In this document: positions 35,447 to 43,278 of the stretch, in pieces
How the letters are laid out: each line of letters opens with the position of its first letter
Position numbering within the stretch: the first letter of the stretch is position 1
Assembly: GCF_900111485.1 (NCBI RefSeq)
Contig: NZ_FOIC01000009.1
Location: forward strand, 62,001 to 126,000
Length of the DNA: 64,000 nucleotides
Direction: 5' to 3'
Source of the DNA: Natrinema hispanicum
GTDB taxonomy: Archaea > Halobacteriota > Halobacteria > Halobacteriales > Natrialbaceae
Program-made: the position numbers and the translations under genes
The notes under the pieces: generated by a model
Told to the model about the DNA's origin: nothing
Seen by the model: the letters and a program-made list of their open reading frames with translations, nothing else
Databases searched by the model: none

Positions 35447-36609
35447 TCCGAACGCGCTGTCGTCTCGTCGCGAAGCACCGCACGATAGCGCTCGCCTGCC
35501 GGGTCGTCGGCTGTGAGCGCGTCCCGAATCGGTGGCGATAGCCACACCCGATCGTCGCCATCTGCACCCTCGGCGGCGGTACCATCGCACCCGTCCGGCC
35601 GCAGGTCAGCTGGCAGAAACCGCTCGTAGACGGGCAATCGCTCGCCGAGCGGGACGTCTGCGTGCGCGGCGATCTCCTCGAGTTCGCGCAGCGCGGGCCA
35701 TGCGTACTCTGGATTGATGTGATCGTCGGTGACCGGCGAGACACCACCTAAATCGTCGACGCCACAGTCGATCAGGTCTTTCGCGGGGGCGAGGTTCGGC
35801 GGCACCTGCACCGAGATTTCGTCGGGCAAGGCTGCGCGGGCCATCGCCGTCACGCGACGCATCGTCTCGAGGTCGGGCGAACCGTCAGCCCAGCGCTCGT
35901 TGTCCACGACCGGCTGGACGATCACCTCCTGAATGTGATCGTAGCGCTCGTGCAACTTGCAGATTGCGAGCAGGCTCTCGGCGCGGTCGCGCCAGGTCTC
36001 GCCGATCCCCACCAGAATCCCGGTCGTAAACGCGACATCGAGTTCGCCCGCGTTCCGGATGGTCCGTAGTCGCTGTCCTGGTTCCTTCTGGCGCGGGCCG
36101 GCATGCGCATCGACATCGGCAGTCGTCTCGAGCATCACGCCCATGCTGGCGTTGACGTCCGCGACAGTTTCCATCTGTGTGCGCGTCTGATCGCCCGGAT
36201 TGGCATGGGGGAGCAGCCCCTCTTGGAGGGCGACTTCACAGGCCGCACGGAGGTAGTCGTGGATCGAGTCGTAGCCCCACGCGTCGAGTTGGGCGTGAAT
36301 CTCGGTGTAGCGGTCGTCGGGATCGTCGCCAAATGTAAACAGCGCCTCGGTACAGCCCGCGTCCGCGCCACGCCGACAGATCTCGCGGACGTCCTCGAGC
36401 GAAAGCAGGGAAGCCTGTCCCGGCGGGTCGAAGTACGTACAGTAGGTGCAGGTGTAGCGACAGGCCGTCGTCAGCGGCACGAAGACGTTCCGTGCGAAGG
36501 TCAGTTCCGACGGCGCGTCGACGTCGGTCGGACTGACCGCACGCAGATCCTCGACGGCCTGCTCGTCGATCGTGAGTTCGACGCCGTACTCGCTTGCCCC
36601 GGGGATCAT
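35443..36609 (-). CDS. cofG: FO synthase subunit 1 (CofG)
   Basis: A 388-residue radical SAM enzyme that, with CofH, forms 7,8-didemethyl-8-hydroxy-5-deazariboflavin (FO), the F420 chromophore. Cluster cysteines are C50-x3-C54-x2-C57 (TTACRYTCTYCTYF), followed by EALFTFGDDPDDRY and the QVPPNLAP and DLGGVSPVTDDHINPEYAWP family motifs. It lies 61 bases downstream of cofC on the same strand, so cofC-cofG probably form an operon. Confidence 0.94.
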   Translation of the reverse strand: MIPGASEYGVELTIDEQAVEDLRAVSPTDVDAPSELTFARNVFVPLTTACRYTCTYCTYFDPPGQASLLSLEDVREICRRGADAGCTEALFTFGDDPDDRYTEIHAQLDAWGYDSIHDYLRAACEVALQEGLLPHANPGDQTRTQMETVADVNASMGVMLETTADVDAHAGPRQKEPGQRLRTIRNAGELDVAFTTGILVGIGETWRDRAESLLAICKLHERYDHIQEVIVQPVVDNERWADGSPDLETMRRVTAMARAALPDEISVQVPPNLAPAKDLIDCGVDDLGGVSPVTDDHINPEYAWPALRELEEIAAHADVPLGERLPVYERFLPADLRPDGCDGTAAEGADGDDRVWLSPPIRDALTADDPAGERYRAVLRDETTARSD

Positions 36610-36670
36610 TACCTCCCTGTGTCGTCGCTCGGCGTATAAGGGCTTGGCTTCGCGGTGTATGGGCCGCTGG

Positions 36671-37363
36671 CTATCGCGTTTCCGTCATCGATTGCTCGTC
36701 GCGTCTGACGCCGACTCGACCGTCACGATCGTCGAGTTCGAACCCCACCTTCCGAAGATAGGCGAGTGCACGATCGGTTTCACGCCCGTGGACGAGCACT
36801 TCGACGAGATCCTCGGGTTCGTCGATATCCGTTCCCAGCCGGAACGAGTCGATCGTCTCGATGGTGGCTCCGACCTCACGAGCGATCGCACAGTGGTCGA
36901 GATACGAAGCCCCATGATAGTCGACGGTAAACGCGGGGTCGCGAACGACGAGTGCGTTCGTCCCGCCTGCGCGTCCTGGTGCGATCGCGACATCGGCCGT
37001 GCCGGTCAGGAGTCGCTCGAGTGCATCGGGGGTCGCCAGCGCAAGGTCGGCCATGACGACGGCGACGGCGTCTGCAGTCGTCGCATCGCCGTCCGGCAAT
37101 CGCGCGTTGACCGCGTCCGTCAGCGGTCGCTCGTCGACCGAGACCGACACTGCTGTGGCGACGTCGTCCGGGAGCTCGAGGCCGGGCGCGGCGAGCTCAA
37201 GCGGGGCAGTCGCGAGGATCGTCGGCTCGTGGCCCGTCTCGACGATCGCCCGCAGGACGTCCGCGAGCATGGCGCGAGCGAAGGCCACCCGCTCGGCCGG
37301 GGACAGCACGGACTCGAGGCGAGTCTTCGGCGTCTCGGCGGCGAACGGGACCAGAACGCGCAT
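36671..37363 (-). CDS. cofC: 2-phospho-L-lactate guanylyltransferase (CofC)
   Basis: A 230-residue nucleotidyltransferase that activates 2-phospholactate (or phosphoenolpyruvate) with GTP for F420 side-chain assembly. The N-terminal MRVLVPFAAETPKTRLES is the nucleotide-binding loop of the CofC/MobA-like fold. VVMADLALATPDALERLL and APGRAGGTNALVVRDP match the family, as does a C-terminal DIDEPEDLVE. It is the first gene of the cofC-cofG unit, with 136 bases separating it from cetZ upstream. Confidence 0.92.
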   Translation of the reverse strand: MRVLVPFAAETPKTRLESVLSPAERVAFARAMLADVLRAIVETGHEPTILATAPLELAAPGLELPDDVATAVSVSVDERPLTDAVNARLPDGDATTADAVAVVMADLALATPDALERLLTGTADVAIAPGRAGGTNALVVRDPAFTVDYHGASYLDHCAIAREVGATIETIDSFRLGTDIDEPEDLVEVLVHGRETDRALAYLRKVGFELDDRDGRVGVRRDEQSMTETR

Positions 37364-37499
37364 CTGAATGTGGGTGCCGTACTCCGGGCGCGCTCAAAAG
37401 CACGTCGGAGTTCGCTATGGATTCTGAGCGGCTCGAGCCTCGTGCCCCCCGACACGAGTGCGGCCGCTCGGGCCGTCGACCGCAAAACGGAATGGTGGT

Positions 37500-38678
37500 C
37501 TAGAACAGCGGTTCGAGTTCGTCCTCGTCGTCCTCGACGAGTTCCTCTAAGTTCTCCTCGCTCTCTTGCTGGATGTCCTCGATGTTGTCCTGGGCCTCGA
37601 TCGCGACCTGCTGGAGGCGCTTGATCCGCGGGACGTTCGTCACGCCCGAAAGCAGGATCGCCGCGGAAACTTCGGGTTCCTCTCGTGGGAAGTCGCCACC
37701 GCGAACTTCCATGCTGCCGGTTTCCTCCTCGAGCCATTTGCGCCCGCGTTCGATGCCTTTCCGGTTGAGATACTCCGACGGACCGGAAAGCACGAGCAGG
37801 GCGCGCTCGGTGCCTTCGATCTCACAGGGAAGTGTGAGTCGGCCGAGCGCGGCCTTGCGGACGAGGCTCGTGATGCGGTTCGTGGTGTTGGCGGCGTCCA
37901 ATCCGTCGTCGCCGCCATCGTCGCCGGTAAACCGCGAGAGGAGCCCACCACTGGTGTTGAGTTCGACCTCCTCGCTTGCGTAGCCGACGGTCGACACCCC
38001 GCCGCCCGAGAGCGTGTTGATGATCTCGGAGGAGTCGACGACGCTCTCGGCGACGTCTTCGCCATCGCCGACTTCGCCGGCACCGAAGAGGATGCCAAAG
38101 CGACGGACGATTTCCTCGTTGATCTGGTCGTAGCCGCCCTCCATGGATTCGCCGGTCTGTCGCCAGGAGTCGTTGTCGAAGACGAGCAGGTTGTCGACCT
38201 CGCGGACGAACGTCTGGAACGAACGGGCCGCGTTGAGCGTGTAGATGCCACCCTCATCCGTGCCCGGCAGGACGCCGAGCCCGTAGACAGGGATGGTGTA
38301 GATTCGTTTGAGGTGTTTGGCGAGGACAGGTGCGCCACCCGAACCGGTGCCGCCACCCATGCCGGCGACGATCAGGAACGCGTCGACCTCGTGGGTCGGG
38401 ATCTGGTCGATGGCGTTTTGAACCTCGTCGATGTCCTCCTCGGCGACTTCCGCGCCGAGTTCGTTGTCAGCACCCACGCCATGGCCCTTTACACGGGCCT
38501 GGCCGATGAGTACGCGATTCTCCTGTGGAATATTGTCGAGACCGATGAGGTCCGCCTTCGCGGAGTTGACGGCAATCGCCGCGCGGACGATTCCGCTGTT
38601 CGTCCGATCGTCGTACTCGAGGAATCGATCGACGATCTTGCCACCGGCCTGTCCGAATCCGATCATCGCCAGCTTCAT
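37500..38678 (-). CDS. cetZ: Tubulin-like protein CetZ (CetZ1-type)
   Basis: A 392-residue archaeal tubulin/FtsZ-superfamily GTPase. Its N-terminus (MKLAMIGFGQAGGKIVDRF) and the SAKADLIGL, HGVGADNELGAE and VREVDNLLVFDND segments match CetZ rather than FtsZ. The GTP-binding tubulin signature GGGTGSGG is at residues 108-115. CetZ1 controls cell shape and motility in Haloferax. The acidic tail (EDDEDELEPLF) resembles that of CetZ1. A strong TATA (tttatatcct on the minus strand) lies about 45 bases upstream. Confidence 0.95.
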   Translation of the reverse strand: MKLAMIGFGQAGGKIVDRFLEYDDRTNSGIVRAAIAVNSAKADLIGLDNIPQENRVLIGQARVKGHGVGADNELGAEVAEEDIDEVQNAIDQIPTHEVDAFLIVAGMGGGTGSGGAPVLAKHLKRIYTIPVYGLGVLPGTDEGGIYTLNAARSFQTFVREVDNLLVFDNDSWRQTGESMEGGYDQINEEIVRRFGILFGAGEVGDGEDVAESVVDSSEIINTLSGGGVSTVGYASEEVELNTSGGLLSRFTGDDGGDDGLDAANTTNRITSLVRKAALGRLTLPCEIEGTERALLVLSGPSEYLNRKGIERGRKWLEEETGSMEVRGGDFPREEPEVSAAILLSGVTNVPRIKRLQQVAIEAQDNIEDIQQESEENLEELVEDDEDELEPLF

Positions 38679-38720
38679 TGTTTGTCAGGGGGCTCCGTTG
38701 GATTGGTACCAGTGCAATGG

Positions 38721-38730
38721 AGGATATAAA
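38721..38730 (-). promoter_or_regulatory. TATA element for cetZ
   Basis: The minus strand reads tttatatcct, preceded by a BRE-like gcgcaagg, about 43-52 bases ahead of the cetZ ATG. This predicts a transcription start near 38697 and a leader of about 20 bases. Confidence 0.55.
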
Positions 38731-38876
38731 CCTTGCGCTAAGCTGACTTTCTCGAATACATCACTATCACGCTAAATAGAACGAACGGACCGGATCTACC
38801 CGCGAAATGCGGTTCTACCTACCACTGGTTATGTATATCAGTTGATGGGTGTTTATTACTGCTGCCGGCGTCGCAA

Positions 38877-39797
38877 TCAGGCCGTGCCGGCCGGTTTCGC
38901 CCCTCGTGGTGCCCGCTCGAGGCCGAGATACGAACCCAGCGTCGTCAGCGCCGACGGATCGCGGCCGAAGGCGGTCACGTCGTTGTCGGAAACCGTGTTG
39001 TCGAACGCGAGCGAGCGGGCCTGATCTGGGCCGAAGGGCACGAACGGCAGTGGACCGGCCGCCGAGAGCCCGACTCTGGCGAGCCCCATCGGGATCGGGA
39101 CGATCGTGACGTCTTTTCCCTCGGCTTCGTAGGCCAATTCCGTCACATCTGCGAGCGTGAGGACCTGTGGGCCGCCGATCTCGTAGGTCTCGCCGACGTG
39201 GGTATCGGCGTCGAGCGCGTCGGCCAGTATCGGCACGAGGTCGCCGACCCAGATGGGTTGGAACCGGGTTTTCCCGCCGCCGGGCAACCCCGTCACGTAC
39301 GGCGTCGTCAGGGTCTTGGTGAAGTCGACGAACTCGCCGCCGTCACCGAAGACGACAGACGGGCGGACGATCGTCCACGCGAGACTCGAGTCTCGGACGA
39401 CCTGCTCTGCTTGTCCCTTGGTTCGGATGTAGGCGGTGTCGCCGTTCGGATCGGCACCGAGTGCACTCATCTGGAGGAATCGGTCGATATCGCCGTCTTC
39501 GGCAGCGCGAACGAGGTTCTCGGTGCCGCCGAGGTTGACTTCCTCGTGGCTCGTCCCGCTGGGAGGCTCGAACAGCGGCGACAGCGAGACGAGATTGACG
39601 ACGGCATCGTAGTCTGCGACGGTCGGGGCGATCGAGTCGTAGGCGCTGACGTCGCCGATCGCCGTCTCGACGCTGTCTGGCAGGCCGCTACTGTCGGGCG
39701 ATCGCGACAGTGCCGTTACCTCGTGGCCGCGCTCGGCCAGTTCCGCACACAGGTTCGTGCCGATAAAGCCGGTGCCGCCGGCGACGAGGATCTCCAT
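38877..39797 (-). CDS. NAD(P)-binding epimerase (complex I NDUFA9-like)
   Basis: A 306-residue extended SDR with an N-terminal Rossmann fold (MEILVAGGTGFIGTNL), a RFLQMSALGADPNGDTAYIRTKGQAE segment in which Tyr/Lys replace the classical pair, and WTIVRPSVVFG. This is the pattern of NDUFA9-like or isoflavone-reductase-like proteins found in many haloarchaea. The substrate is unknown. A TATA-like tatttat about 25-30 bases upstream gives a leaderless message. It is divergent from the R2lox/ACP operon, sharing a 137-base promoter region. Confidence 0.85.
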   Translation of the reverse strand: MEILVAGGTGFIGTNLCAELAERGHEVTALSRSPDSSGLPDSVETAIGDVSAYDSIAPTVADYDAVVNLVSLSPLFEPPSGTSHEEVNLGGTENLVRAAEDGDIDRFLQMSALGADPNGDTAYIRTKGQAEQVVRDSSLAWTIVRPSVVFGDGGEFVDFTKTLTTPYVTGLPGGGKTRFQPIWVGDLVPILADALDADTHVGETYEIGGPQVLTLADVTELAYEAEGKDVTIVPIPMGLARVGLSAAGPLPFVPFGPDQARSLAFDNTVSDNDVTAFGRDPSALTTLGSYLGLERAPRGAKPAGTA

Positions 39798-39934
39798 ACG
39801 CAAGAGATGATCCTGCACAGATAAATAGATGGACGGCTACCTATGCAGCCAGCGGCGATTTGGACCAGTCGCTGCGCCACGACCGCCGGCCGGGATGGGC
39901 AGTCTTATTTTTGGGTTGATCAAACAGGGCTGAC
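39798..39934. promoter_or_regulatory. Divergent promoter region: epimerase / R2lox-ACP operon
   Basis: Two outward-facing TATA-like elements: tatttatc on the minus strand (about 39821-39829) about 25 bases from the epimerase ATG, and cttattttt on the plus strand (39904-39912) about 26 bases before the R2lox ATG at 39935. Both spacings predict leaderless transcripts. No clear operator palindrome is visible between them. Confidence 0.6.
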
Positions 39935-40783
39935 ATGTCGCCGGAAGCGCGGGAGACGACGGAGCGATACTTCAGGCAGGCAGTCGAGCGCCACTGGGAC
40001 CCGTACGCGATCGACCTGACGGCTGACCGGGAAACACTCACCGACCTCAGCCGGAGCGCGTTTACGCAGTTGCGCGCGACGCTCGCTATGTTCGGCGCTG
40101 GCGAGGAACACGTCACCGAGGATCTGGTGCCGGTTGCCGCGGTCGTCGACGACGACAGCGATCAGCGATTCGTCGCGAGCCACCTCTATGACGAGGCCAA
40201 ACACGCTGCCTTCTTCGAGCGATACTGGAACGACGCTGTCAGGCCCGCAGCGGAGGCTCGAGGCCTCGAGCCGACCGCACCGACGGCCGACCGCTGGTTC
40301 ACCGACTCCTACGAGGACGTCTTCGACCGAACCGAAACGGCGATGAACCGCCTGCTCGAGGCTGACACGCCTGCAAACCGGGCTCGAGCGTACTGTCACT
40401 ACCACCTGACGGTCGAGGGTGTCTTCGGCCAGACCGGCTTTCACGCCGTCGAGTCGACGTTCGGCCCGGAGACAGAGGGTCCGTCGCTTCCCGGGCTGGT
40501 CGAGGGGTTTGGCGGCATCCGACGAGACGAGGGCCGCCACGTTGGCTACGGGATGGACCGACTTGCGGCCCTCCTCGAGAACGGCGCGGTCGAACGCTCG
40601 CTCGTCGAGGAGACGGTCATGGGCCTTGCAGAGCTGGTCGACGCCGTCGTCGAACGGATGGGGTGGCATCGCCTGCCTGGCCCCGACAGCGACGACCTCG
40701 TCGCGTTCGTCGCCCAGCAGCGTCGCAACCGCCTCCAGCAACTGCCTGGCGGAGCCGCCGTCGACCCGGCGGCCGAGGACTGA
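39935..40783 (+). CDS. R2-like ligand-binding oxidase (R2lox)
   Basis: A 282-residue ferritin-like dimetal protein. The ligands are in R2lox spacing: E57, E87/H90 (DEAKH), E161 and E199/H202 (DEGRH). Val60, three residues after the first Glu, and Tyr156, five before E161, match the pair that forms the Val-Tyr ether cross-link unique to R2lox. Ribonucleotide reductase R2 usually has Asp as first ligand and lacks this pair. R2lox proteins hold a Mn/Fe centre and co-purify with a long-chain fatty acid; their substrate is unknown. It is the first gene of the ACP operon, 2 bases before the reductase. The motif match is seen in the sequence; the role is inference. Confidence 0.85.
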   Translation: MSPEARETTERYFRQAVERHWDPYAIDLTADRETLTDLSRSAFTQLRATLAMFGAGEEHVTEDLVPVAAVVDDDSDQRFVASHLYDEAKHAAFFERYWNDAVRPAAEARGLEPTAPTADRWFTDSYEDVFDRTETAMNRLLEADTPANRARAYCHYHLTVEGVFGQTGFHAVESTFGPETEGPSLPGLVEGFGGIRRDEGRHVGYGMDRLAALLENGAVERSLVEETVMGLAELVDAVVERMGWHRLPGPDSDDLVAFVAQQRRNRLQQLPGGAAVDPAAED

Positions 40784-40785
40784 CC

Positions 40786-41757
40786 ATGCGAGCCGTCGAA
40801 GTCCCGGAATACGGCGACAGCGACGTGCTGACGGTCACCGACCGGGACGCGCCCACGCCGAGCGACGACGAGGTCGCAATTGACGTCGCAGCCGCCGGCG
40901 TCAACTTCGCCGATATCGAGCAACGCCGTGGGGCCTACCCGGACAGTCCATCGCCGCCGTTCGTCCCAGGGCTGGCCGTCGCCGGTACCGTCACGGCCGC
41001 GCCAGCGACGAGCGACCTCGCGGTCGGCGACCGGGTCGCCGCGCTGTCGTCTACCGGCGGGTATGCGACGGTCGCGACGGCACCCGTCGACCGTACGTTC
41101 CGGATGCCAAACTCGATCCCGTGGGCCGACGCGACGGCCCTGCCGGTCCAAGGGCTGACCGCCCACAACGTCCTCCACGAGTGGGGCGAGCTGTCGGCCG
41201 GCGATCGGGTGCTGATCCACGCCGGGGCCGGCGGTGTCGGCTCGCTCGCCGTCCAGTTGGCCGCTGCGGCCGGGGCGACCGTCTTCGCAACTGCAAGCAC
41301 CGCGGCGAAACGCGACCTGGCTCGAGAGCTTGGGGCCGACCACACCATCGATTACACGGACACCGACGTTGCGGACGCCATCCACGAACGGACGGGCGGC
41401 TATGGTGTCGACCTCGTCATTGATGGGGTCGGCGGCGACGCCTTCGCTGCCAGCGTGGACGCGCTCGCGCCGGTCGGCCGCATCGTCTCGTTCGGGATGG
41501 CAAGCGGGTCGGTGCCGACCGTCGCGACCCCGCGGCTGTTCTTCGCGAATCAATCCGTTCGTGGCTATCACCTCGAGCACGCGCTCGAACACGTTCCCGA
41601 GCGCGTCCTCGGCGCGGTGCCGTCGCTGGTTGACCAGGTTGCCACCGGGCAGGTCGACGTCGTCGTCGACCGGACACTTGCGCTGGCGGACGCCGAGCAG
41701 GCTCACGACGCGCTTGCCGACCGCGAGACCGTCGGCACGGTCGTCCTCGAGCCATAA
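40786..41757 (+). CDS. Zinc-free MDR reductase (quinone oxidoreductase / enoyl-reductase type)
   Basis: A 323-residue medium-chain reductase. Its N-terminal GroES-like half has AAAGVNFADIEQRRGAY, and a Rossmann half carries AGAGGVG at residues 146-152, expected to bind NADPH. It lacks the GHE catalytic-zinc motif, placing it with quinone oxidoreductases. The same branch supplies enoyl reductases in fatty-acid and polyketide synthases. With ACP and ketosynthase immediately downstream, an enoyl-ACP (or oxidised product) reductase is a reasonable inference. It starts 2 bases after the R2lox stop and ends 27 bases before the ACP start. Confidence 0.85.
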   Translation: MRAVEVPEYGDSDVLTVTDRDAPTPSDDEVAIDVAAAGVNFADIEQRRGAYPDSPSPPFVPGLAVAGTVTAAPATSDLAVGDRVAALSSTGGYATVATAPVDRTFRMPNSIPWADATALPVQGLTAHNVLHEWGELSAGDRVLIHAGAGGVGSLAVQLAAAAGATVFATASTAAKRDLARELGADHTIDYTDTDVADAIHERTGGYGVDLVIDGVGGDAFAASVDALAPVGRIVSFGMASGSVPTVATPRLFFANQSVRGYHLEHALEHVPERVLGAVPSLVDQVATGQVDVVVDRTLALADAEQAHDALADRETVGTVVLEP

Positions 41758-41784
41758 GGGCTGACGAGAACCGGGACGGTTTTG

Positions 41785-42054
41785 ATGACGGTCGCTGAAC
41801 GACAGCACATGACAGCTACGGAGGGTGTACCCGATCGTGTTGAAGGGATCGTTGCCGACCGACTGCGCGTCGACTCGGACGCGTTCGACGACGGAACGCC
41901 GTTCGACGGGGAGACGCTTGATGCCGATTCGCTCGATCTGGTCGAAATCGCGGAAGCCATCGAGGCGGCGGTCGGCGTCCACATTCCTGATGCAGATCTC
42001 GAGGACCTCGAGACGGTCGGCGACCTGACGGCGTACGTCGACGAACGCGCCTGA
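41785..42054 (+). CDS. acpP: Acyl carrier protein
   Basis: An 89-residue acidic helical carrier (a later start at 41809 gives 81). The phosphopantetheine serine sits in DADSLDLVE (Ser49 from the longer start), the classical D-S-L motif. Helices II-III follow (IAEAIEAAVGVHIPDADLEDLETVGDLTAYV). This is a bacterial-type type II ACP. Archaea generally lack ACP, so its presence is unusual, and it would be modified by the AcpS encoded two genes downstream. One base separates its stop from the ketosynthase ATG. Confidence 0.9.
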   Translation: MTVAERQHMTATEGVPDRVEGIVADRLRVDSDAFDDGTPFDGETLDADSLDLVEIAEAIEAAVGVHIPDADLEDLETVGDLTAYVDERA

Positions 42055-42055
42055 G

Positions 42056-43276
42056 ATGAGCCGCGAGGTGGTCGTGACCGGTCTCGGACTAGTGACACCA
42101 CTCGGCGAGAGCGTCGAGCGTACGTGGACGGGGCTGCTCGAGGGCACGAGCGGCGCAGGTCCGATAACGCACTTTGACCCCGACGAGACCAGCCTGCGGG
42201 CCTCGATCGCCTGTGAAGTGGGGACGGAACCGGCAGCCGTCGCGCCCGACGACCGTGTCGACGACCGGACGATGGGCCGGTACGCCCAGTTCGCCGTCGC
42301 CGCAACCGCCGAGGCACTCGAAGACGCCGGCTTCGATGCCGCAAGCCCCGACTGGAACGCCGAGCGAGTCGGGACCAGCATCGGCTCCGGACTGGCCGGC
42401 CTGTCCGAAATCGAAGCCGCGGCAGGCGCGCGTCCCTCGCCGTCGTTTCTCGTGAGCGCGTTGACGAACCTCGCAGCCGGCCACGTCAGCATGACGATCG
42501 ATGCGAAGGGCCCGAACCGCGCGCCGGGCACAGCGTGTTCGGCGGGTACCCACGCCATCGCAGCCGCGGCCGACGACATCCGGCGCGGAAGGGCCGACGT
42601 CGTCGTCGCCGGCGGGACCGACGCTGCCATCTCGCCGCTGGGCGTCGGCAGCTTCGACGCGATGCGGGCGCTCAGCACCACTGCCGACCCCACCGCGGCG
42701 AGTCGTCCCTTCGATAGCGATCGGGACGGGCTCGTGCTCTCGGAGGGGTGTGGCATCGTCGTCCTCGAGTCACGCGAGCACGCTCGCGAGCGCAACGCGA
42801 CCCCGTACGCCGCGATCACCGGGGCCGGTCGGACCGCCGACGCACATCACCCTACGCGGCCGGCCGAATCGGGCGACGGGCTTCGGCGCTGTCTCGAGCA
42901 GGCACTGTCCGATGCCGACAGAGAGTCGGCCGCCGTCGATCACGTCAACGCCCACGCGACGAGTACGCCGGTCGGCGACGCCCGTGAAGCCGACGCGCTC
43001 GCGGCGGCGTTCGACGAGACCGGCGTCCCGCCGACGACGAGTATCAAGGGCCATCTCGGGCACGCGCTCGGCGCTGCCGGTGCGATCGAGGCCGCCGTCG
43101 TCGCGCGGACCATCGCAGAGGGCACGATCCCGCCGACGCTGAACTACGAGACGCCCGATCCGGCCTGTGACCTGCCGGTCGTCACCGAGCCACGCGAGAC
43201 GGCCGTCGACGTCGCCGTGAGTACGTCGGCCGGTTTCGGTGGGACGAACGGCGCGCTCGTGTTCGAGCGCCCGTAA
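42056..43276 (+). CDS. fabF: Beta-ketoacyl-ACP synthase, FabF type
   Basis: A 406-residue elongating ketosynthase: decarboxylative condensation of malonyl-ACP with an acyl thioester. The thiolase-fold catalytic triad is complete: Cys161 in GTACSAG, His300 in NAHATST and His333 in KGHLGH, spaced as in bacterial FabF. The C-terminal TSAGFGGTNGALVF gate loop is also present. Because Cys-His-His is kept, it is neither a thiolase (Cys-His-Cys) nor a decarboxylase-only chain-length factor. No second ketosynthase or KAS III is in the operon, so priming is unexplained. Confidence 0.93.
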   Translation: MSREVVVTGLGLVTPLGESVERTWTGLLEGTSGAGPITHFDPDETSLRASIACEVGTEPAAVAPDDRVDDRTMGRYAQFAVAATAEALEDAGFDAASPDWNAERVGTSIGSGLAGLSEIEAAAGARPSPSFLVSALTNLAAGHVSMTIDAKGPNRAPGTACSAGTHAIAAAADDIRRGRADVVVAGGTDAAISPLGVGSFDAMRALSTTADPTAASRPFDSDRDGLVLSEGCGIVVLESREHARERNATPYAAITGAGRTADAHHPTRPAESGDGLRRCLEQALSDADRESAAVDHVNAHATSTPVGDAREADALAAAFDETGVPPTTSIKGHLGHALGAAGAIEAAVVARTIAEGTIPPTLNYETPDPACDLPVVTEPRETAVDVAVSTSAGFGGTNGALVFERP

Positions 43277-43278
43277 CG

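Noticed and set aside
39935-40783. Reading the first operon gene as ribonucleotide reductase small subunit.
   Set aside because: The first metal ligand is Glu, the +3 residue is Val, and a Tyr stands five before the fourth ligand: the R2lox pattern. There is no large subunit gene (nrdA) nearby.
40546-42819. Very long open frame on the minus strand across the R2lox-ACP operon (and similar long antisense frames across PhoX, ArcS, NosD and others).
   Set aside because: They are antisense shadows of GC-rich genes with strong third-position bias. The encoded peptides are Arg/Ser/Pro/Gly-rich with no family features, while the other strand encodes clear enzymes with intact motifs.
42056-43276. Calling the ketosynthase a thiolase/acetyl-CoA acetyltransferase of polyhydroxyalkanoate metabolism.
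   Set aside because: The active site is Cys-His-His with NAHATST and KGHLGH, not the Cys-His-Cys of thiolases.
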